In this document: piece after piece, positions 8,368 through 17,300 of the stretch
Position numbering within the stretch: the first letter of the stretch is position 1
Layout: every line of letters begins with the position of its first letter
Assembly: GCF_002395745.1 (NCBI RefSeq)
Contig: NZ_DGUN01000048.1
Location: 1-45,476, forward strand
Direction of reading: 5' to 3'
Length of the DNA: 45,476 bases
Origin: Fibrobacter sp. UBA4309
GTDB taxonomy: Bacteria; Fibrobacterota; Fibrobacteria; Fibrobacterales; Fibrobacteraceae
The notes under the pieces: generated by a model
Databases searched by the model: none
Told to the model about the DNA's origin: nothing
The model's input: the letters and a program-made list of their open reading frames with translations, nothing else
Program-made: the position numbers and the translations under genes

Positions 8368-9195
8368 TTAATATCCTGCCCATTCGGCGCTGATGGACGG
8401 GCTTGCCTTGCGGATGGTTTCGTCTTCGGCGGAATTGTGCGCGGGGGTGATGTCGCCGCTTTGAATCCGGGACTTGATTTCGTCGAATGTTTTTGGCGGA
8501 ACGCTTTCGGGGGAGTTGTCTCCCAGCACCTTGCAGGGGGCCATCTCGGATTCTTTGGCCTTGTCCTTGACGGGCGTGTATTCGCGTGCGGCGGGAATCT
8601 CGTAAAAGCGGTCTTCTTCAGGGCACCAGGCGGTAAGGCACTTGCCGTAGACGCAGCCCGAGTCGAGCCCGATGAATCCGGGAATGTTCACGAAACCTTT
8701 CTTGGCCCAGTGCCCGAATACGACGGTCTTCGGCCATTTTACCAGCTTGTACCACGGAACGTCATTCCACTTGCGGATGGAGAGCAGCACTTCGGGACTC
8801 ATATCCTCGAGCCTTGCCTTGCCCGGTTCGAGTCCGGCGTGCACCAGGAGCGCGTGCGGCGTGTCGCGCCACAGCGGCCACTCTTTTACGGTGTCGCGGA
8901 TGGACTGCCACTGTTCCAGCGGGAGCGCCTTGAAACGCTTCTTCTGCTTTTCGTTCCAGCAGTCCTCGGGAGTTTCCATCATGCGGATGAGGTGCTCTTC
9001 GTGGTTGCCGCGTACGGTCAAAATACCGCATTCCTTCACGATCTGCATGGCGCGCCACATATCCGGACCCTTGTTGATGATGTCGCCGGTCTGGTATAGC
9101 GTATCGCTGCCGCGCACGAATCCGAACGCGTCTATAATGCGCTCGAGTTCGTCGGCACAGCCGTGTACGTCACCTATGTAAAGAGTCCTGGACAT
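8368..9195 (-). CDS. Calcineurin-like metallophosphoesterase, PrpA/ApaH type (275 aa)
   Basis: This is a cytosolic two-metal phosphoesterase related to protein phosphatase 1 and diadenosine tetraphosphatase. Metal-binding motifs occur in order: GDVHG at 8-12, GDIINKGPD at 37-45 and GNHEEH at 63-68, then VHAG near 120 and GHWAKKG near 166. The segment LDSGCVYGKCLTAW near 182-195 is typical of the PrpA/ApaH group. The last ~60 residues, after the catalytic fold, are charged, poorly conserved-looking and end in SAEWAGY; this tail is longer than in typical members. Substrate (phosphoprotein, Ap4A or RNA cap-like) cannot be assigned. It lies 18 nt upstream of nadA. On the minus strand TTATAA occurs only a few nt before the ATG. 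Confidence 0.85.
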   Translation of the reverse strand: MSRTLYIGDVHGCADELERIIDAFGFVRGSDTLYQTGDIINKGPDMWRAMQIVKECGILTVRGNHEEHLIRMMETPEDCWNEKQKKRFKALPLEQWQSIRDTVKEWPLWRDTPHALLVHAGLEPGKARLEDMSPEVLLSIRKWNDVPWYKLVKWPKTVVFGHWAKKGFVNIPGFIGLDSGCVYGKCLTAWCPEEDRFYEIPAAREYTPVKDKAKESEMAPCKVLGDNSPESVPPKTFDEIKSRIQSGDITPAHNSAEDETIRKASPSISAEWAGY

Positions 9196-9285
9196 GGTTT
9201 ATAATTGATAATGGATAATTGATGATGGATGATGGATAAATGCATACACCTATCTTTCGTCTATCGTCTATCGTCTTTCGTCTAA
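9196..9285. repeat. Short imperfect tandem repeats between two minus-strand genes
   Basis: The 86-bp gap holds two different low-complexity runs: variants of GATAATGGAT/TGATGGATGA at 9204-9239, and variants of TCGTCTA in TATCGTCTATCGTC at about 9253-9285. No gene or hairpin is visible. The run may be a decayed dispersed repeat; it lies just past the stop of the RluB-like gene. Confidence 0.5.
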
Positions 9286-10007
9286 AGATGTACCGCTTGG
9301 CGCAATTTGTTCATCTCGTCGGCGGTGAGTTCGCGGAATTCTCCGGCGGGCAGGTCTCCCAGCTGCAGTTTGCAGTAGCTCACGCGCTTGAGGTCGCGGA
9401 TTTCGTAGCCGATGGCGCGCATCATGCGGCGGATTTCGCGGTTTTTGCCTTCGATGAGCACGAGCTCGGCGAATCCGTTTTCAAGGTACACGTCGGTCGC
9501 GAAGGCGATTTCTTCCTGGGCTTCCGGATCTTCGGGGTCGCGGATGTCCACGCCGTCTACCAGGCGCTGCGCTGCGGCTTCGCTGAGCGGTTTCGTTGTC
9601 CAGACGTAGTAGCTGCGCGGGATTTCGTAGCTCGGGTGCGTTAGGCGGTGCAGCAGTTCGCCGTCGTCGGTGAACAGTAGGAGTCCGCGGCTCTGCAGGT
9701 CCAGACGTCCAACGTACTTGAACGTATGGTAGCCGGGAGGCAGGTAGTCGTAGACGGTGCGGCGGCCCTGCGGGTCGTCCTTGGTGCACACGCAGCCGGC
9801 CGGCTTGTGGAACATGATGACCTTGGTCTTTTTCGGGAGCTTCGCGGTCTTGCCGTCGACAGTCACGACGTCTTTATCTTCGTCCACCTGGTGGCCGAGA
9901 TCGGAGACGGTTTTGCCGTTCACTTGTACGCGGCCTTCTGCGACAAGCGCATCGGCGGCACGGCGGCTGGCGATACCGCTGAGTGAAATAAACTTGTTGA
10001 TACGCAT
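9282..10007 (-). CDS. rluB: RsuA/RluB-family pseudouridine synthase (241 aa)
   Basis: This enzyme isomerises a uridine in ribosomal RNA; the RluB branch acts on 23S rRNA. An N-terminal S4 RNA-binding domain (RINKFISLSGIASRRAADAL at 2-21) precedes the catalytic domain with the GRLDLQSRGLLLFTDDG motif, whose Asp is the catalytic residue, and the C-terminal GKNREIRRMMRAIG motif. The ATG at 10005-10007 was chosen over an earlier in-frame ATG because the S4 domain begins there and it shares a base with the stop of the sigma-54 activator (TAATG), so translation is probably coupled. Cotranscription with a signalling operon is unusual. The symbol is a best guess; a paralogue (rluE type) is at 33685-34236. 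Confidence 0.85.
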   Translation of the reverse strand: MRINKFISLSGIASRRAADALVAEGRVQVNGKTVSDLGHQVDEDKDVVTVDGKTAKLPKKTKVIMFHKPAGCVCTKDDPQGRRTVYDYLPPGYHTFKYVGRLDLQSRGLLLFTDDGELLHRLTHPSYEIPRSYYVWTTKPLSEAAAQRLVDGVDIRDPEDPEAQEEIAFATDVYLENGFAELVLIEGKNREIRRMMRAIGYEIRDLKRVSYCKLQLGDLPAGEFRELTADEMNKLRQAVHL

Positions 10008-11473
10008 TACTTTTCTTCGCCTTCCATCTGGATTTTGAGGGCTTTTATCTTGCGCCAAAGGGTAGAACGGCTAATGCCCAGCTTCTCGCAAATTTCGGTC
10101 TGGTTGCCCTTGCATACGCTCAGGGCATGCAGAATGTGCCTGCGTTCCATTTCTTCGAGAGAAAGGATCTCGTCGCTGGCTGGTTCGGCCTGCGCTGCTG
10201 CGGGCTTGGCTGCCACGATGGACGCCGGGGCGATGGGAGCTGCCGTGCTCTCTGTCTCGATAGCCTTGGGCGCTGTCGCGTCGTGGGGCATGTGTGGAAT
10301 GGCGAATTGCTTTTCGCGTGCTTCTTCTTGCACGTCTTCGGGCAAGTCTTCGAGGCGGATGATGCCGTTTTCCGAAAGCACGATGGCGTGCTCCACGATG
10401 TTTTCCAGTTCGCGGATATTGCCCGGGTACGGGTAGCGGGTCAGGGCGTACTGTGCCGCCGGTTCCAGGTCCAGAATCTCCTTGCCGTGAGTTTCCTTGT
10501 ACTTTAGAATAAAATAACGGATAAGGGTCGGGATGACCGGCTTGCGCTCACGGAGCGGCGGCAGGTGCAGGTGGAACGTGTTCAGGCGGTAGTAGAGGTC
10601 TTCGCGGAATGTCCCCATGTGCATTGCCTGCTGCAGGTCGCGGTTTGTCGCGGCGATAACGCGTACGTCCAGGTAACGGGCCTCGGTTTCACCCACGCGG
10701 CGTATTTCATGATTCTGCAGGAACCGCAACAGCTTGACCTGCGTCGATGCCGAAAGTTCGCCGACTTCGTCGAGGAACAGCGTACCGCCGTTTGCCGATT
10801 CGAACAGTCCCTTCTTGTCGGCTGTCGAGCCGGTGAAGGAGCCTTTCTTCGCGCCGAAAAGTTCGCTTTCTACCAGGTTCTCGGGAATGGCTCCGCAGTT
10901 TACCGCGACAAACGGTTCGGCCGAACGCTTGCTGTAGCGGTGGATGACGTTGGCGAGGAATTCCTTGCCCGAACCGGATTCGCCCGTGATGAGCACGGTA
11001 CTCGTGGTCGGGGCAATCTTGTAGACGTTCTTGAGGATTTTCCTCATTTCAGGAGTGTCGCCGAGCAGGCTGTCGAGCACCTGCGATTCCATCAGCTGGT
11101 GCGTGTTCTTGGTCTGCTGCTGCGACTGGATTTTCTGCGCGGTGCTTTCGAGCTGGTCTATGGAGACCGGCTTCATCAAGAAGCTGTTCGCCCCGCGGTT
11201 GATGGCGCTTGTCGCGCCGGGCCAGTTCTTGTTGTCGCAGAGAACGAAAATTTCGATGCCGGGATTCCTTTCTTTAAGGAAACTCACCATGTCCATGTTT
11301 TCTAGCGTCAAGAAGGGAACCTCGATAAACGCGAGGTCTATCGAATCGCTCTTGACTAGGGACATCAGGGATTCCCTGTCGCTACAGACCAAAAGCTCCG
11401 TGTCGACTAGGGACCAGGAGCGCTGGATGTCGCTGATAAAGGATTTATCCAAATCGGCGATCAGAATTTTCAT
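10007..11473 (-). CDS. Sigma-54-dependent activator with degenerate receiver domain (488 aa)
   Basis: This is an NtrC-family enhancer-binding protein. Residues 1-115 form a receiver-like domain, 130-380 the AAA+ ATPase, and 435-484 a Fis-type helix-turn-helix (TEICEKLGISRSTLWRKIKA). ATPase motifs: GESGSGKE at 164-171, the sigma-54 contact loop as GSFTGS at 211-216 (canonical GAFTGA), Walker B GGTLFLDEV at 229-237 and FREDLYYRL at 289-297. The receiver is abnormal: the phospho-acceptor position in DLAFIEVP is Glu51 rather than Asp, the acidic pocket reads ADLD, and the usual Thr/Ser is Cys79, though Lys101-Pro is kept. Phosphorylation in the usual way is therefore unlikely. The gene lies 11 nt after the lone receiver and overlaps the rluB-like gene. 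Confidence 0.93.
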   Translation of the reverse strand: MKILIADLDKSFISDIQRSWSLVDTELLVCSDRESLMSLVKSDSIDLAFIEVPFLTLENMDMVSFLKERNPGIEIFVLCDNKNWPGATSAINRGANSFLMKPVSIDQLESTAQKIQSQQQTKNTHQLMESQVLDSLLGDTPEMRKILKNVYKIAPTTSTVLITGESGSGKEFLANVIHRYSKRSAEPFVAVNCGAIPENLVESELFGAKKGSFTGSTADKKGLFESANGGTLFLDEVGELSASTQVKLLRFLQNHEIRRVGETEARYLDVRVIAATNRDLQQAMHMGTFREDLYYRLNTFHLHLPPLRERKPVIPTLIRYFILKYKETHGKEILDLEPAAQYALTRYPYPGNIRELENIVEHAIVLSENGIIRLEDLPEDVQEEAREKQFAIPHMPHDATAPKAIETESTAAPIAPASIVAAKPAAAQAEPASDEILSLEEMERRHILHALSVCKGNQTEICEKLGISRSTLWRKIKALKIQMEGEEK

Positions 11474-11484
11474 AGGAAACTCTG

Positions 11485-11859
11485 TTACGGATTGTTCTGG
11501 ATGATTTCCTCAACCTTGGCTCGCAGCGCCTGGAGGTCAACAGGCTTGTTGAACGTTGCGGCAACATCGAAATGCTGTGCCGTAATCAGGTAGTCGTCCG
11601 CGGCCGTGCGTCCGCCACCGCTGACGGCGATCGTTCTGCCGCTCATTCCCATTCTGCGGAGGTCCAAAATAACTTCGTAACCGTCGACATCGGGCATGAT
11701 GATGTCGGTGATAATCACATCGTACTTCTTATTCTGATAAAGGGCCTTGGCTTCCTTGCCGTTCACAGCCGTTTCTACGTCATACCCTTTGATTTCCATG
11801 GCGGACTTCAACATCAGGTTGAATTGTTCGTCGTCATCAATGATAAGAACCGTGGACAT
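11485..11859 (-). CDS. Single-domain response regulator, CheY-like (124 aa)
   Basis: This is a lone receiver domain with every residue needed for phosphotransfer: Asp8-Asp10 acidic pocket (LIIDDD), phospho-acceptor Asp52 in IITDIIMPDVDGYE, Ser80 and Lys105-Pro. There is no output domain. The ATG at 11857-11859 was chosen over a GTG two codons earlier because AAGGAG lies exactly 5 nt before it, within the last codons of the kinase gene. The gene sits between the kinase and a sigma-54 activator whose own receiver lacks the phospho-acceptor Asp, so it is the likely phosphate acceptor of this system. How the signal passes to the activator is not visible. Confidence 0.93.
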   Translation of the reverse strand: MSTVLIIDDDEQFNLMLKSAMEIKGYDVETAVNGKEAKALYQNKKYDVIITDIIMPDVDGYEVILDLRRMGMSGRTIAVSGGGRTAADDYLITAQHFDVAATFNKPVDLQALRAKVEEIIQNNP

Positions 11860-11861
11860 GC

Positions 11862-14228
11862 TCACTCCTTGTGTTCGCTGATAGATTCTTTATACATGTT
11901 CCAATATAGATTAAATGTCGTGCCTTCGCCAACAGTAGTTTGTATGGTGAAATACGCATTTCCCTCTTTTAACAGGCGTACGGCGCTTGAAAGCCCCAAT
12001 CCGAGCCCTTCGCCAGGGGCTTTCGTGGTGAAAAACGGTGCAAAAATGCGCTCGAGCGTCCCGGAGTCGATTCCCGTACCGGTGTCCGAGACGGAAATTT
12101 TTGCGTAATCGCCCTTCGGAATCGGTGGGGCGTAGGGGGTCAGGAGCTGGTGGGTGAGGGTCTCCTGCTGTACCTCGAACGTCAGTGTGCCGCCCTTGTC
12201 CTTCATCGCGTAGATGGCGTTGTTCGCCAGGTTGCTCAGGATGCGTTCCAGCGACGGCACCTGCGCCTTGATTTCGATTGTCTCGTCCATGGTCTTGGAG
12301 ACGACCTGGATGTTCGGCGGCAAGGTGATGATTACTTTGTCTATAACATCGCGGACGATGGTCGCGGGCGGGAATATGGTACTCGGAATCTTGCTTTCCG
12401 TCTTGCCGCGGACGGTGTCCAGCAACACGTTCAGCGACTGCTTGCCTCGTTGTGCCGCGGTGGTGGCTTCGCTTACAAAGCTCGATGCCTTGGTGAGGTT
12501 CTGCTGTATCTTCTTGTCGGTAATATTCGGCGTGACCGTGTTGAGCAGTTCCTGGGCCAGCTGGCAGAAACCGATCTGGGAGCCGAGCAGGTTGTTGTAG
12601 TCGTGGGCAAAGGCGCCGCAGGCCGTTCCCAGGTCTTCTAGGCGCGAATGGATAATCTTCTGCTCGCGCAGCATGTTCCTTTCTCTTTCGAGACGCTTTT
12701 CTTCGCTCATGTCAATTTTCAGGCCGATCACCTTGTACGGAGGCCTGTTGACGATGATGGGAATAAAGTGGTTCTGGTAGACAAAGACCTGCTTGTCGTT
12801 CTTGATGTTGATGCTGGCCTCTTCTTCGGAAATTTCGTTGTGTTCGGTGTCCTCGAACGTCGTGAAAATCTTGCTGCGGCCTTCGTTGCGGGCAGCCTTT
12901 TCCTCTGGCTTGATCTTGCTGGGAACATCGGTAGTCTTGTTCAGGTTCCCGCGCATGGTGATGTCTTTCAGATTCTGCGTCATGTAGACGCCGTTCTCGT
13001 TCTTGGACCAGAATTGGAAGGGCAGCGCGTTGATCAGGGTGGCGTTGATGTTTTCGGTTTCCTTGGATTTCTTTTCGGAAATGTCCAGGCGTTCCTGGTA
13101 GCGAATCAGGTCCTGCTTGTATTCCGTGAACTGGCGGTTGAGCGTCTTGATTCTCTGCTGGTAGAACAGCAGGTTCGTCTGGTCGCTGAGCAGCAATACG
13201 TTTATGGATGTCGTCAGGGACTGCCTCAGGGTGAATATGCCCACGTTGAACGTGTGAAGCTCGTTCTTGATCTGAACCTTGACGTTGTTGTAGGTGGCCT
13301 CGTGCTGAATATCGATATCGGGCAAGATATGCTGGATATTCATGTTCGCGATTTCGGCGTCGTTAGCCTGGAGAATCTGCCGCGAGGCCGGGTTGGCGTA
13401 GAGGACCTTGCCCTTGGAATCGAAATAGATGATGCAGTCGCCCAGGTGGATGATAAACTGGTTCAGGAACCACCAGGAACTCTTGTTCTTGAAAGAAACC
13501 GAAGTGAAATACTGCCCGCAAAGAATGGCGAGGAAAATGCAGGTATACTGGTACCACTGCATGAATTGTACGGGCCCGCGCATGTTCTGGAACCTGCAAG
13601 CGAGCGGGACGATAAAGTCGAGCGTAATGGAGAACAGGACAAAGAAGAGGAACGTGACGAGCATGTAGGCGTAAATTTGCAGGAGGCTCTGGTCGCTTGT
13701 CTGCAGGCAGGATTTGAGCAGCGAGTAGCATGCCTTGAGCAGGTCGGGCAAGACGAACAGCAAGAAAAGCAGGCCGTATACGACAAAAGCCGGATGCTGT
13801 TCGAGGCCGAGGGCGTGGAATCCGAACGTATGGTTCATGGTTTCGGGTTCGACGCAGAACATGACGGTGGCGGCAATGACGCCGGCTGACCCGATGATGT
13901 TCCTCAAGGCCGATACGGGGGATCTCTTGGAAGCATAACGGATGCGTGCGATATGGCGGGCCGCGTTGCCTGTCTGGATCCAGGTGAGGGCTTGCAGACC
14001 GAACAGGATATGCGCATAGGGGCTGTTGGTGGCACCGAACGTGACGTTGCCGACAATATTTATCAAGTTCCAGAAAATGAGGATAAGGATAAGCTGGTAA
14101 AGCGGTTTCGGGAACTGCTTGACACGGGTCTTCTGCCCGAGCGTGAGCGGGAAGGCCAAAGCAAGTATAAGACCGATAATCGAGAGGATAAGGTCGGTCG
14201 GCGAACTTGAAAAGAGAGCTTCTTGCAT
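11862..14228 (-). CDS. Membrane sensor histidine kinase with PAS-like domains (788 aa)
   Basis: This is an inner-membrane sensor kinase. About seven hydrophobic segments fill residues 10-245 (for example LILSIIGLILALAFPLTL and LVTFLFFVLFSITLDFIVPL). A PAS-like domain (CIIYFDSKGKVLYANPASRQ), a coiled coil (~350-390), a second PAS-like region and the kinase core follow. The phosphorylated His is His542 in GAFAHDYNNLLG, an NtrB-like H-box. The N-box is near 663-675 (ERILSNLANNAIYAM), with DTGTGI at 715-720 and GLGLGL at 741-746. The ATG at 14226-14228 is preferred over a TTG 11 codons upstream. The stop overlaps the Shine-Dalgarno region of the receiver gene, indicating an operon with the next three genes. 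The ligand is unknown. Confidence 0.92.
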   Translation of the reverse strand: MQEALFSSSPTDLILSIIGLILALAFPLTLGQKTRVKQFPKPLYQLILILIFWNLINIVGNVTFGATNSPYAHILFGLQALTWIQTGNAARHIARIRYASKRSPVSALRNIIGSAGVIAATVMFCVEPETMNHTFGFHALGLEQHPAFVVYGLLFLLFVLPDLLKACYSLLKSCLQTSDQSLLQIYAYMLVTFLFFVLFSITLDFIVPLACRFQNMRGPVQFMQWYQYTCIFLAILCGQYFTSVSFKNKSSWWFLNQFIIHLGDCIIYFDSKGKVLYANPASRQILQANDAEIANMNIQHILPDIDIQHEATYNNVKVQIKNELHTFNVGIFTLRQSLTTSINVLLLSDQTNLLFYQQRIKTLNRQFTEYKQDLIRYQERLDISEKKSKETENINATLINALPFQFWSKNENGVYMTQNLKDITMRGNLNKTTDVPSKIKPEEKAARNEGRSKIFTTFEDTEHNEISEEEASINIKNDKQVFVYQNHFIPIIVNRPPYKVIGLKIDMSEEKRLERERNMLREQKIIHSRLEDLGTACGAFAHDYNNLLGSQIGFCQLAQELLNTVTPNITDKKIQQNLTKASSFVSEATTAAQRGKQSLNVLLDTVRGKTESKIPSTIFPPATIVRDVIDKVIITLPPNIQVVSKTMDETIEIKAQVPSLERILSNLANNAIYAMKDKGGTLTFEVQQETLTHQLLTPYAPPIPKGDYAKISVSDTGTGIDSGTLERIFAPFFTTKAPGEGLGLGLSSAVRLLKEGNAYFTIQTTVGEGTTFNLYWNMYKESISEHKE

Positions 14229-14258
14229 ATCTACAAAGAAACTTATAAAAAAAATGGA

Positions 14259-14293
14259 CAAAAAGAAAGAAAACGCGAAAAGCTCGCGTTTTC
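14259..14293 (-). terminator. Terminator after the first GH9 gene
   Basis: A perfect 10-bp inverted repeat (GAAAACGCGA at 14269-14278, loop AAAGC, TCGCGTTTTC at 14284-14293) is followed on the minus strand by a T-rich run. It separates the GH9 gene ending at 14319 from the kinase operon starting at 14228. Confidence 0.8.
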
Positions 14294-14318
14294 TGGGTGC
14301 ATTCTAGAATGATTTAGG

Positions 14319-17300
14319 TTAGGGAGCGCTCTTCTGGCGCTTGATACCGAATATCCTCGTCTTGTCGTAGGAGTCGCTGGTGCTGAAACGGCTCTGGGTG
14401 CTGGCGTCCTTTTCCGTGTTGGCGATGAACTTCGTCTTGACCTCGGCCTTGAAGATGTAGGCTCCGGTTCCGACGGCACGGCCGTTCTGGGCGCGGACAC
14501 CGACGTTCGTCACGTTGGTCCATTCGACAAAGAGCGTGACCTTGCCGGTCGAAGACAGGTAATCGTCGGGCAACACCTCGTAAGTTCCCGAAAGGCGGTT
14601 GACGAACGTGCCCAGGTTGGTGTAGATGGGCAGGTCGTACTTGATTTCGAGCTTGCTCCAGGCAGCGGCTTCGCTCGTAGAGCTTCCGCGCGGGACCGTA
14701 AGGTCGAACACCCATACGGCGCCCGAGAGCGGAGTCTGGGTAGTGTCGATGCCCTGCTTGATAACCTTGCCCGTCTTGGAATCGATGGCGTCCAGCTTGT
14801 TCGTGTTCGGATTCAAGATGTACATCACCATGGTCGGATCGTTCGGCGTGGCTGTTCCCCTGTCGATATTGACCCTGGAGAGATGGTCGCGGACGTAGAC
14901 GTTGAACGTAATCTTGGGATCGCCGCTGCCGCCGACAGTTACCCACGGGTTGTTCGTGGCGGGCATGTTGCCGCTCAGGTCGATGAACGCGCTCTGGTCC
15001 AGGGGCGCGAGGCGTACGCGGTCGCCGTCCATGATAAAGTCGGCCGCCGTGTCGACGACGTTTAGTGCCGAGGGCTTCAGGGTCCACCTGTAGGCGTTAG
15101 CCTTGCTTACGGCGAGGTTGTCGCGTTCGCGCAAGAAGATGATCCTGGAGGAATCCGTTATGGACACGGGTTCGCTCAGGACATAGTTCGACGTGTTGAA
15201 GGTGGTGTTTTCTACAGAGGCGGATACGAATACCGGCCCGACCTTGTCTTCGGCAATGATAGAATTGCTTTCGTAAGAAGCTCCCGTTCCCAGGTGCTGC
15301 ATGACAAGCCCCGCGCCCACGAGGCTGCGGCCATTGACGACGCCGTCGTAGTTGCCGTTCGTGTTGCCGAGCTTGAATGCCGGATTCAGCCTGAGCGTTC
15401 CGTTCTTTTTCGTATCGTCAAACCTCAGCGAAGAACCGTCGACCCAGAGGGTTTCCGGTGCGGCGCTACCGAAAATGACGGAAATCTTTTCGGGGGTGTG
15501 CTTCTGGTCTACAGGCTGCGAGAACTGGATGCTGACGTTGTCGGCAAGTCCGTCTTCGTTCGGGTCGGTAATGCTGGCGTAGACCATGGGAATCGGGCGG
15601 ATCTTCAGGAGCACGGGGAGAACTGCCGGTGTGCATTCCCCAATCCCGTTGCCGGCGAGGTCCATGATGTTGCTGGTAGAAAGCAGCTGAACCTTCATGC
15701 CTTCGGTAATCAGGGAGCTTCCGTCTGCAGCGAAATCGATTTCGTATTCCCAGATGTTCAGGCTGTCGTTATAGATCTTGGCCGTCTTGACGACTATGGG
15801 CTGGTCGGCGGGCAAGAGCCTTGTGGGCCAGTCCAGTCCCGGAGCCTTGATGGGCTCGCTGAACTGCAGGTAGACGCGGTCGGATGTCGCCGAATCGAGA
15901 CGTTCCAGGACCGAGATGGAAAGCAACGAAGGAGCGATGCCGTCCTGGTAGAAATCCGTAGAAGCCTGCTGGACTCCGGCAACGTTGCTGACAAGCGTGA
16001 TGCTGCCCGAAGGACTCGTGTTGATGTTCGTGTCCGGGGGCGTGATGCCGACAACCAGTTCCTTGCCGTTCTGCGAAATCACGGTGGTGGATGTCAGCGT
16101 GTCGCTGCCGTATACGAACTTGATGGAATTGAACGACTGCTGCTGATCGGCCATGTATTCGTTCGAAAGCGTTATGTTGATGGCGTCGGGTTTCCCGTCG
16201 CAATCCTGGTCAATCATCTTGGCGAAGTCGATAATGGGCCAAGGCGGCAAATCCTGGATGACGAGCTTTGCCGGGTTGTTGTTGTAGCGGACCTTGCTCG
16301 TGTTCGGGCCGGCGGCAAAGATCTGCGTTTCCATGGCCATGTCGGCGCTTACGTAGAATACGGCTTCGCCGTTCACGATGTCGACGTTGAATCCGTCGCC
16401 GCCAGATACGGTGGCGTCGCTTGTGGCGTAGAACTTGGCGAGCCCGTTTTCGGAGCTGATCTGGATGGTGATGCGTTCCGCGGTAATCGGGTTGAACGCG
16501 CTGTCCAGAAGCTGCACGTGGACTTCGGCCTTCTTGCCGGTGTATGCCGTAACCGGATCGACAGTAAACTTCAGGTACCGTTCTTCGGGCGGGATCGTGA
16601 TGGTGTCGATCTCCACGTTGGTGCGCATGATGGCGCAGGCGCAATCGTAGCTTCCGCTCAGGTTGGCGCCGTGGTTGTGCCAACTGACCCATTCCATGTA
16701 GTTGTTGCCGTAAGCAAGAACGGAGTCGTACTGGAATATGAAGGCGTCCTTGCGGTTCTGCGGATCGTACAGCGTATGGTTGAAAACGGAATTGCCGTTC
16801 ATTTCGAAGTCGTCGAGAAGGCCGGAGGGCGTCACCTTGCTGGAACCCTGGTAAGATGTGGGCGCTTCGACTTTTTCGACAGAGTAGTGCGGACTGACGA
16901 ACGGGCTTATGAAATCGAGCGAGACGGTGCGGCTGACTTGCGGTCCGCTTTCGGGCGTGTAGTCGGGGCCGTAGCCGTAGATATGCTTGCCATGGTAATA
17001 GACGGCGACATAGGGGTCACGCGTAAAGGCGACAACCTTTTCTCCCTTTGAATTGATTTCAAGGAAGGTGGTTTCGGATCCTTTGAAGTATGGAGCTTGA
17101 GTCAAGTCGATGCCCTCGAAGTATTCGGGGTCGTCTTCTGCGGTATGTGCTCGGAGCGACCAGGAACCTACGAGGTCGCTGTATTTTGCCGTTTTTACAG
17201 AGGGGTTGTAGTCATGGATCATGACTTGAATGATCAATTGTCCGGAAACTTCGAGAACGCCCTTTACGTTGATTGGCAGATAATATCCGCCAAAGCCGTC

